DNA of 64,000 nucleotides from NCBI GenBank assembly GCA_023846275.1, contig JAIUJO010000069.1, forward strand, positions 1,581,242 through 1,645,241, read 5' to 3'. Positions 54,231-64,000 of the stretch are shown piece after piece. The DNA comes from Vanilla planifolia. Its lineage: Eukaryota; Streptophyta; Magnoliopsida; Asparagales; Orchidaceae. Numbering within the stretch: the first letter of the stretch is position 1; each line of letters begins with the position of its first letter. Made by a program: the position numbers and the translations under genes. The notes under the pieces were generated by a model. That model was not told where the DNA came from, made no database searches, and saw nothing but the letters and a program-made list of their open reading frames with translations.

Positions 54231-57200
54231 TCTCTTTGTCATTACATTCCTTTTCAATATAGATTTATCATATGCAAGTCATATGTTGCCACTATATATA
54301 TATATAATCATCATTTTTGTAGCTTAGTTTATTATCAAGTGATCTTATAACCACCACCAACTTTTTCTTTAATAATGAGTATAACAAAAATTAAATGAAT
54401 CATTTTATGAAAACATACCAATAGTTTCTAATATCACAACATACTAAATACTATCATGCTAGGAATCCAACAATATTTCTCAATCACAAGACCAAAGCAT
54501 AAAAATAATATCCAAAAAGTAATAAGTCATTCGATCCTAGTCTACTCCAAGGCAACATCGTTTAGCACTATAAATGCCTAATAAAAAATATAATAAGAAA
54601 CAATTAAGTCTGATAACACTGTTTGATACCATCCACATCTAAGAAAATATTATTGATGATAAATAAATATCAAATCTATAATTATTAAACGTGAAATAAG
54701 GAAGATGAATCATATAAATATTGCACTAATTATTTTGCTGTTCTAACTCCTTGATCCTACAAAAATATAACAGGGTGAGCTAGAAGACTCAATAAGGAAT
54801 CTTTGGGTTATGCTACTAAACTAACATGTGTTAGCTAAAAAATATGAACAAATCAATGGAGTAAATCTTGTAAACTAATAGCTTTATATTTAACAACTAT
54901 AATGACATCATCATTTACCAGGAAGTTAATATCTATTTTCTTATATTACGACTAATTGGTTGGTTATTGTCCACTTATGGATGTAACAATCTTTGTTATT
55001 CAAGAGAAACATGACAAGAGTTACCATTTTTTGGCATCATGCAATCTAATACTCCATGACAAAACGTTGATCACATGGGCCATCGCCTTAAGGTTCTATG
55101 GGTCATTAACAACCATAAGTACTCTGATAAAAAACATAGCACATTATGTAATTTCATAATCGATTGAATGTGCAAATATTCTCTCCTTGAACTATTTACA
55201 GAATGGCTTCCTGCTGATTCTACAGATTTTTACCCCATAATATAACATTCTTGTCATAGGCTTAAGAATTTATGCATAACTACTGTAGGTCAAAGAAGTA
55301 GGGTAATTGAATTGTCGATCTCTTAAATGAGAATGGATTTTTAAAGGTGTATTATGCCTAAATGTTTGATAATTTTCACAAAATACTAAATGAACTAGTT
55401 AAAAAAGTTTTGCCCATTTTCCCTATTGATTATGTCTATGAGCTTGCGTATCAAAACTAACATAGTGTCTATATGGTCTTTATTTTTACCCATAGTTTAA
55501 TTAAATATTTATTTGATTACCCTTGCAACTAAGTCTTGATTCGCACTTGTTTCACTAGTAATCTTTATGACTCCAAAGTAACCCTTAATCATCATACCCA
55601 TCCTAAGGCCCCTCTAGAGCTACTATAATTTCCTTAGATCACCAACTATGTAGCTTAAGAAAATAAATAAAAGCACTTGTGGTGTTGCCTAAAGGCTATA
55701 CTAAAGTAAAAGGTGGCAAACATTAGTATCTTACTACTTCCTTGATAAAACCTTGCTCATTCCATTATCTTATAATAATGTGCACAAAGGTTCATCGATG
55801 AAGTTTCCTTGCCAAATCAAAAGGACCTTCTATTATATCTTCCTTTTCTATAGATTATTTTTATTCTGTTGAGCCTGATTTCATGTCGAAGCTTACCAAC
55901 ATAATCGTATCCAAAGTCATTAAATTTTCAATTTAACTTTACTAAGAATTGTTAATTATCCATAAAACTTTTACTTTAATGTCTAACCTCATCCTTAACA
56001 CTTATTTTAAGGCTTTAAACAAAGCTATCCAAGGCTTCCCAACTAGGAACAAAGGGCTACACACATTTTAGAAGCTATCTGTGTTCATGTATGGGTTGAG
56101 CCAATGCCTCCAATAACTTAGCCATGAAAAGGCTCCATGCATCCCAAACAAGCCCAAGAGAATGGATACTTAATCTACAACATTTTCCAAACTTTTTTGT
56201 TTTATTTCCTCACACACATATATCATCTATTGATTATTAAGTTAAGGTGCAAACTACATCACTTAGAATTTCAAATAAGCACATTTTTACCTTCTAATGT
56301 TATCAACTAAGATTGTCAGTAATTTTAAATACAATCATACTGATGCACATCACATATACATTTCAAAAAATAAATTAATATAATAACATAGAATGAAGTC
56401 TCATTTTTGCACATTCCTTGGCTTGTTATTCCGTGAAACTCTTTGTATATGTATGCAATAATCAAGAAGTGAATTTTACATAGATCCATATTATCAAGCA
56501 TCAATTTTGTTAGGTAAGAAGCAGAACTTTAGAAGTAATCTATGATTCTAACAATATGTAACAACAAAACAAGACTATTTTTCTAGTTTTTTTATTATAT
56601 TAAACAAAATTTTCTTCTTAATGGCTTTCAAATTTTCTAACATTTGTCATGATAATCCATGCTTAATGCACATACATGCTTAAACAATCGACAAGACAAA
56701 TAAAGTACCATGGTTTTAATTTATTCCACGTGATAATGTCTAAGCTAAGGAGGACTTTGACTCAACATCTTTTTATTTCAAATTCAACTTCTACATGTAT
56801 TTGTAAATAAATCTAAACATGCAACATAATTATGGAAACTACTTTGCATTCATAATAAAAATACCAATATACATTTTTGTCATGGTTCCACTACAAATAT
56901 TTCTTAAGAAACAATGATAATTGACCCATTTATTTACAAAAGAAATCTCCATTTTCCATGGGTTGAAGGAAGTTTCTCATTCTTAAGTGAGTTTCTTTAA
57001 GAAGAACAACTAGTTTTTATTACAATAATTTTTTAATAGTTTCATATGTATTTTAAAAAAATAATTCTACTTTATATTGCCTTAGATGTCAACTAAAAAT
57101 ATAATATGAACTCAAAGATCATTCTATCTTGAATAAGTATACAGGGACTTCTCCTTAGTTGGATCTTTAATCACATCAAAGGTTGTGCTCTCATTCTTCT

Positions 57201-57491
57201 TTATTACTTAACTCGCTTTTTCTACTAGGCATCTTCTGAATTGACTTCACTAATTTTCCATTTTATAGTTAGAAATTCTTAAACCAATGCAAACACATGT
57301 TAATAGCTCACATAAACATGGCCACCACTCCTTAAAAAAGAGGCTTTAGTTTAAGATAATCAAAGTTTAGGTTAAGGGAGCCGCACTTTACCATTTTTGT
57401 TAACCCTGCTCTAATGGGATGTGTTATGATTAATGAGTGAAGCACTAAAGATTTATGAAACTCTACAAGATATGGCAAATAAATTCTTCTT

Positions 57492-57496
<5 letters not shown>
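54231..57496. other. Unrecognised intergenic DNA
   Basis: The sequence is AT-rich with mixed texture, locally reaching 35-40% GC (for example 55,560-56,160). The plus-strand frame 54,956-55,159 (67 codons) has balanced composition but no motif I recognise. A short (TA)n run lies at 54,293-54,306. No element boundaries could be placed. Confidence 0.45.

Positions 57497-57530
<34 letters not shown>
57497..57530. repeat. (TA)17 microsatellite
   Basis: Seventeen uninterrupted TA dinucleotides. As one of the few perfect repeats in a decayed region it is likely length-variable between individuals. Confidence 0.97.
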
Positions 57531-57533
<3 letters not shown>

Positions 57534-59177
57534 TCTTTTAATCATCTTAACTATTATTACCAACTCCTACTTTTTCAGGAATCCTATCCATATCTTATAA
57601 TGAATTTATGGTTTGCCAATAATAAGGATTTGAGGAAAATTAAAATTGAAAATAAAATTACAAACACATTTTAAAGTATTAAGCATAATCATCATGTGAT
57701 GTAGCTCAAGTCTTGACATTTTACCATTCTTCCAATTTTAGAACTTCGGACATTAAAATTCAAAATTCAAAATTCAATATTAAACTTTCTTGTATTCAAA
57801 TTTTGAAATATTTAAATTTCTAGTTTCGATTCTCTAGGAAGCATATATCTTAATAAACTAGATAGTAATAATGTTTCTAAGAGTGCTAGTGCTAACATAA
57901 AGTTTTTTTAATTAAAGGTAATAACGATCAACAACTACTATTACCTTGCCCTTTGTTTTCATTAAAGTAATTATAATGAAAATAGTTGTCCAATGTCAAG
58001 AAGCCTTTTGATTGCTAATTCCACAACATCAATTTTTGGCCATCGAATAAAATCATTACTTTATATCTAAAGATAACCTCGACATAAAATGGATTGAAGT
58101 TTGACCTAAATTAATGAGAATTTTAATTCTTTATTTCTATGATAAATTAATATAAACATCAAGAACTTCAAAATGGACAAATTTCTTTTTAACAATTAGG
58201 ACTTATGTAGATAGATTTCTATCTATTTAAGAAATAGCTTGTGAGGTGAAAAAATCATATACTTTTCATTATGAAACCAATAAGTTAAAGAAAGATAGAT
58301 TACTTTGTGAATTAAGTTTTTAGACTCATAAAAAATGAGATTCATTTTTTTGGTAATTACCAAGCAATTGGGGCTCAAACAAAAGAAAAAAATCTTGTGA
58401 ATAATGGGGGTGTACTTTGTTGACCCTCAAATAAGAGGGTACAAAATGGGATAAATAAAACTCACATTCTTAATGACTCATGTGTGGTACTTGAAATGTC
58501 TTTCTAGTTATACTATGAATTGGTAGACAAATTCTTGAGGATTTGAAAAATCTAGTATATTGCTACATTTGATTTAATAAAAATTTCCATTTGATAGACT
58601 CAAACTAAGAAACTATCTCCCTATTCAAGTTAATCAGGATGTGTAGCTCTAACATGAGTCCTTGAAGGAGAAACATGAAGCTCAAAATTATCCAATAAAT
58701 ACTTCAAAAGATGATCTAATCCATTGTCTTGAAAGTAGAAACATGAAAGTAAAGAAAAAATATAATTTTTTTTATATTAAAAAATCCAATTTGGCATGGT
58801 TATTATCTTACATATGACAAATATGAGGGTTATGCCATGGTGTCACAAATATATAACAACAAAATATCAAAAATTGAAATCTATTGTACGATATCCTTTT
58901 TAGGTAATTAATCTTTTAATTAGATGTAGACTACACATAATTTTTCACATTCCCATTTTATGGTTTAAAAAAGAAAACCATAAAATAGTAAAAGTAAAAG
59001 AACTAGAGCAAAAAAACTTATAGGAATGAATCAACGAAAGGATGACCTTTGCTCATAATAGTAGCAAAGTGTAGCTTTTTGTAGGTTTCATAAAAATAGT
59101 TGTAAAACAAGAATAAATTATTTATTTATTTGGTGTAACTTGATGAGCCTAATGGGAGGAAACTTCCAAATATGATT
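57531..59177. other. Unrecognised intergenic DNA
   Basis: AT-rich sequence with a triplicated AAAATTC heptamer at 57,755-57,775 and no recognised coding or structural element. Confidence 0.45.
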
Positions 59178-59213
59178 ATGTGTGTGTGTGTATGTATATA
59201 TGTGTGTTTGTGT
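59178..59213 (+). repeat. Imperfect TG/TA microsatellite
   Basis: An interrupted TG run with a central TATGTATATA segment, spanning about 36 bp. Confidence 0.9.
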
Positions 59214-62200
59214 TCGAGTGAGGAATTCTATAGAAAACTATCACAATAAGTTAAAAACCTAATATCTTACGATTATAAGATTCATGACAATATGAATCAA
59301 AATAATAGAAGTAAAACATCCCTCTTTTTGTACTACTGAAGGTTTCAAGAAATTTTGAAATAGAGAAATCATAATGGGCTCAGTTTAATTAGACAACAAT
59401 CAACTAATTTGGATTAGTAAACTATTATAAATGATTCATTGGTAAAATGGAAGGATTTAATAGACAACAAACTTGCCCAAAATGAATATGAATGGGAAGA
59501 TAAAAAAAGAAGAAGAAAGAATGTTTTTGCTTGTTGCTTTGATTTAGTTAAATATTTTATTTGGATAAATATAGAATTAAAATAGATGGTTTTGTGCTTA
59601 TTAACAATTTTCCCTTCAAAGTTGAAGCTAATCATTCAAAGAGATAGAGGTAAATGAACGAATTTCAATCTTAAGGAACTATATAGATGTGTCATCGATC
59701 GAAACAATACTATTTTGATGTATTAGTCATATGTAAATTTACTCCTAGAGAATTAGTAATGTGTTGGGGGAAATTGGTATAAGCAACTGTGGATACACTT
59801 CTTGATTATAGGATCCATGGACAACCGATGAGAGATTGTCGCAATATGCTTTAAGTCATTTTCTAAAGTAATTGAAAGTAAAGATGGAAGATTTCATGAC
59901 ATTGCTTGGTAAATAGGTAGATTCATCTTGCCATTGTTATCGATACTTTTCTTTCATTGCCACAATATGTATTACTTTGAGAAATAGCAATAGTGCTCTT
60001 CAAAATACTTTTAATTCTTTGTTTATTCTAACATGTCACTTGTAAAATAGCTATTGCTAAAAGAAAAATTAAAGAAAAAGAACACATTAAATGAGAAATA
60101 CATTGTGAAGATAAGTAGATATTGCATGTATTGTTGAATAGAGTAAGCACCCAACATGTAATAGTCATATAGGCATTGCAACCCATTTTAGTGCGCATGC
60201 TATTTTTTACACCCATTAGTTTTGTATGGTCTTCAAGGTGGACTTTAATAGGGATCAAATGGATCTTTATGTACCTTTACCATTAGAAACTTAAGCAGAA
60301 GATAATTTACTTGTGTTTTCTAACATTATTACCTTTTTTCCAGTTATTGGGGACCTTGTTCGTGTACTAACTTAATATATGCTTATTAAATCTACATATT
60401 GTGGACGAGGAATCCCTAAGGTATTTGCACAAATTGTTATAAACAATATAGGAGACTTGTACAAACGATAAGAGGGACACAATCGATAATAAAGACTATT
60501 AGTGCATAGAAGAGAAAGAGCCATAATCTTCAAATTCTTATGATGCAGTTGGAGCTTATCAGTAAAAATGAATCCATTTGGACAATCATTTTTGGCTCTT
60601 GTGGAGACTAAATCAATGCATATTAAGCTTGAGAAAAGTTCCAATGAACTTCAATAGGAATCTTCTATAATCATAATAAGATTTATATACACTATCAAAT
60701 AGTAAGAAGTATAAAAGAGAATCTTGTTTTATATACATATAAATGACTATTGGTTTACCCTTTTTATTAAGAAATAGAGAAAGCAATATGGAGTACATGG
60801 TCTTTTTCTAACAAACTCATAACCTATCTAACTTAAAAATAAAAATTACAAAGAATTTACTAAATGAATTTTTATTCATGATGCCCAGCCTTGTTAGAAT
60901 TTGCATTTCTTTTTAAGGAATTTTTTGAATCACTATGCTAATCTCCTAAAACAAATTGTAATATTTAATGTATACCCATGAGCCCTTGAAATGAGATAAA
61001 AGAGAAAAGTTTTGCCTAACCCTAATGAGCTGAGCATTAGGAGATAATTCATATATTAGACATTGATGAATTGCCACTTAAAATCAAGATATTGGAATTG
61101 AGCTTGTAAATTAATTAATAACATTTTGAATACGCCGAATACCTTTTATGGCCCGTTTTACTTGCAAAAAATGTATGATAGATCTGTCAATTATGTTATG
61201 ATGGGAGTCCCACTCATGGGGACCTTGTTGATTTGGGAGAAGTTGTAAGCTTTATTATGTCTTATTCAATTGGACAATTATATACACAAATAAAATTAAT
61301 CACTTTTCATTTTAGTAAAATATTAACAAAAGGTACAATAAAAAATGTGCATGCTCTCTTTAATGGAAATTCAAATTGGATGAGTAAATTATTCTTCCAA
61401 CACATAAATGTCATGGACACAATTCTTTTATATTTTTGTAGACTTGTATTAACTGGAGAGTTAAAATACTCTACATAATGTGAATATTCCAACTAAAAGT
61501 CTAATATTAGTTCAAAATGACCAATACGTAAAATCAAAACAAGTGATTACAATGTTTTGTGGCAAAATGTACTTTAAATTTTAGAGGGTTCAAAAACATA
61601 TTTTTTCTAAGTTAGTAGGAGAAATGAAGAAGCTAAAATATGTATATCATATGTCACTATATAAACAAAGTAATATTTTTTTATTATCAAAACAAGTCAT
61701 TCATGGAAATTAATAAAAGGTATATATAGATAAACATAGTGTCATTTTCATTTCATAGTGATCAAGATCAAAAGAATACTAATTATTTTTTAGAAGAAAG
61801 ATACATCTTTGCTTCCACACTTAAAAATATTCAAGAAAGACATTAATTTTTTGATACTTTTAGGGGAAAAAGATAATGAAACTCTTGACTATTCAAAACT
61901 TGATTAAATCTTATCTGATATCTTTGAGAATCCAATAAATCATGTACTTGTCAAGATTTCCTAAGCTATTCTTCAAGAAAAGAGAAGAAATAGTTAGACT
62001 ATCTCATTATCAAATTATAGTTGATAGTTTAGTGAACTTTTCTTGAGTATTAGATAGTTTGTTATATGACTGATCCTTAATCATGGTGTTTTGCTTGATG
62101 ATAAAAAACTATAAGAATTATTAATTAATTGTTTTGAGTTAAATTTTAGATTTTAAGTAATTGATGCTTATGTTCTAGGGAGAACTTAAAAAAGAAATTA

Positions 62201-64000
62201 ATTAGATAAAATTTCATTAAAATCATCTTGATTAGAGTTCTAAATAGTCGAAGAATATCCTCTAAGTTTAATTTTAAATATATCAATCTTATTTTAATTA
62301 GAATGTTAGACTTCATTGAAATCATTCATATAATGTAGAAAAATTAAATTTTAATTAAATTAATTATTTTAGAAAATTATTAGGATTCTAGAAGTCTAGA
62401 TGTTATCTTAATTATTCAAGTAATTGTTTTATTGTAGATCATATATTTGGAAATCCTTTTCCAATAACTTATTACAAAAAGTATGTTCTAATTATAACAA
62501 TTAAATAGCAAAAAATAATAATTCTATTAAAAAAAGTAAGAAAAACTTGTTTCTAATAAGATCAAAAAGTGTCTATTTAAAGCACAATTCCAAAATTTAT
62601 TTAACTACACTTATCATGCCATGAAAATAATTCCCAAAATTGTTGAACAATTTTTAGTTGATTCATAACTCACAAATTTGAAAAAAATTCATTTTTGGTG
62701 CAAAGAAGAGGGTAGGCATCCCAAAACAATATGTAAAATTCGTAATGTAGGATAACTCACAAACAGACATAATAATCCATCATTCCTTTAATGTGGTTCT
62801 CAAATTTATATCAATTTCACACGAATGTAATCAACATTGACAAATTGATTTCTGTAATCCAATTGCACAATTTTGTGTTTAAATAATCTTAATGTCATCT
62901 GTCATTTTAAAACATTTCTTTTTATCCACCATTGAATCACGCAATTTTGTGATCCCCAAGCCGATGTTTTATTCGCACAAACGAAATAAATCTTGATGTA
63001 AAATATCAATTCAAATAAAATGGTCCAAATTAAACCCTAATTTAAAAATAGTGTTTTTCTATACATATTCATTGACTCAAGAAGTTTTTAAGATTCAATG
63101 TTCCAATAACCTTTCAATTAACTAGCTCCCATGCAAATGTTTTTTGAGAAATTGCTTCCAACAATTCGGATTTTTATAATTTATTAATTAATACTATATG
63201 ATGGACTTTTTTGTTTAATTAGTAATGACTAATTGGTTACTTTAGGAAGTATTTTTAGTCAATAACAAAATTCCTATAAATATGTGAATTATTGAAAACT
63301 TTTTATTGATAAAAGTTTTACAAAATCTAAAAAAACATTTCAAATTACGACATACATGCCATTTGTAGTTGGTGTTCTTTTTCAATTTCTTATGCTGCAT
63401 TCTTCACCGATTAAAATAATAATCTCTACAATATTCTCAAATAAGCTATGTTCTAAATTTTCTTTATTTTTAATTGATTTAAATAAAATACTGATACCAC
63501 ATTAGGCCTTCATCAAGCATAAGATTTTTATTTATATTAACTTTAATTTTTGTGTCACAAAATTATTTTATTATATTAGTAATTATTTTAATTTAAATGC
63601 CATAGTAATCTATTCCTACTATTTGTCATAAAGATTTAGCCTACTCTTCTTTTGTCAAAATTATTTATATTAGTTGTGGTTTTGCTTAGTTTTTCTCAAG
63701 GGAAGATAAAAAATTTGTTTTAGGTCCAGCTACTCAAAAAAGTTGTGTAAATTTTATATTTTCGTTAATTATTGTTTTTCACTAATTTCATATGACTTTA
63801 TTATTAAAAAAAGCTTAATGTGTTCCAAAATAAAATGAACTCTTGCTCAAAATAACTTTTAAATTTGTGCTTAAGTTTTATTAACAAAACTACTTCAAAG
63901 AATTTTCTTTAATTGTTCTCCAAGGATTCAAAACATTATTGTTTATAATTCTCCCACTTCTTGTGAACTCTTGTTAAGCACACTTTAGTTGGCGTAAGAA
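59214..64000. other. Unrecognised AT-rich DNA to window end
   Basis: Several small frames occur (59,414-59,635, 60,028-60,258 and 60,372-60,644 on the minus strand; 61,233-61,478 on the plus strand). They overlap one another on opposite strands, show no known motif, and have composition close to the surroundings. Positions 59,700-60,650 are slightly more complex in sequence and might be a very old element. From 61,600 onward the DNA is plain AT-rich sequence. Confidence 0.45.

Noticed and set aside
54606-54634. TGATAACA and TGATACCA words resembling a retroelement primer-binding site on the minus strand
   Set aside because: No LTR boundary or internal domain is visible on either side, and such words are expected by chance in this composition.
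1-64000. A CRISPR array or a bacterial-style operon
   Set aside because: The only regular arrays are the ~410 bp satellite and simple microsatellites. There are no short identical repeats with unique spacers and no packed genes with ribosome binding sites.

Overview
The window looks like gene-poor, old heterochromatin from a plant nuclear genome. Three things point to a plant: LINEs of the plant L1 type (one with a C-terminal RNase H domain), Ty3/gypsy pol sequences of the kind found in plant chromosomes, and no bacterial-style gene packing. Composition is extremely AT-rich (sampled lines run from about 13% to 37% GC by eye) and CpG looks scarce. Together with the heavy decay of every element, this suggests a densely methylated, long-deaminated genome. 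A very low-GC seed plant such as Welwitschia would fit, but that is a guess. I found no intact protein-coding gene, rRNA, tRNA or CRISPR array. The longest open frames are artefacts of a GAA/TTC microsatellite.

Layout. Positions 1 to about 12,735 are a diverged tandem satellite with a unit of roughly 410-420 bp. The first 2.5 kb run in the opposite orientation to the next 10 kb, with a switch point near 2,530. A non-satellite segment of about 0.65 kb interrupts the array near 5.2-5.9 kb. From 12.7 to 16 kb is unrecognised sequence ending in a possible LTR fragment. From 16 to 28.7 kb is extremely AT-rich DNA in blocks of alternating A-rich and T-rich top strand. From 28.7 to 36.7 kb is unrecognised intergenic DNA.

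From 36.7 to 54.2 kb is a graveyard of retroelements. In order it holds a minus-strand gypsy fragment (RNase H to integrase), a minus-strand LINE (ORF1-like region, endonuclease, RT), a second minus-strand copy of the same LINE family (RT plus RNase H), a plus-strand gypsy fossil (protease to integrase), a GAA-rich purine tract of about 900 bp, and a third LINE fragment. From 54.2 kb to the end is unrecognised AT-rich DNA with short TA and TG microsatellites.

No genes here work together in a pathway. The story of the window is structural: a rearranged ancient satellite beside a nested retroelement cluster. I see no convincing new biological system. The most unusual items are the inverted satellite junction and the long purine-only tract.
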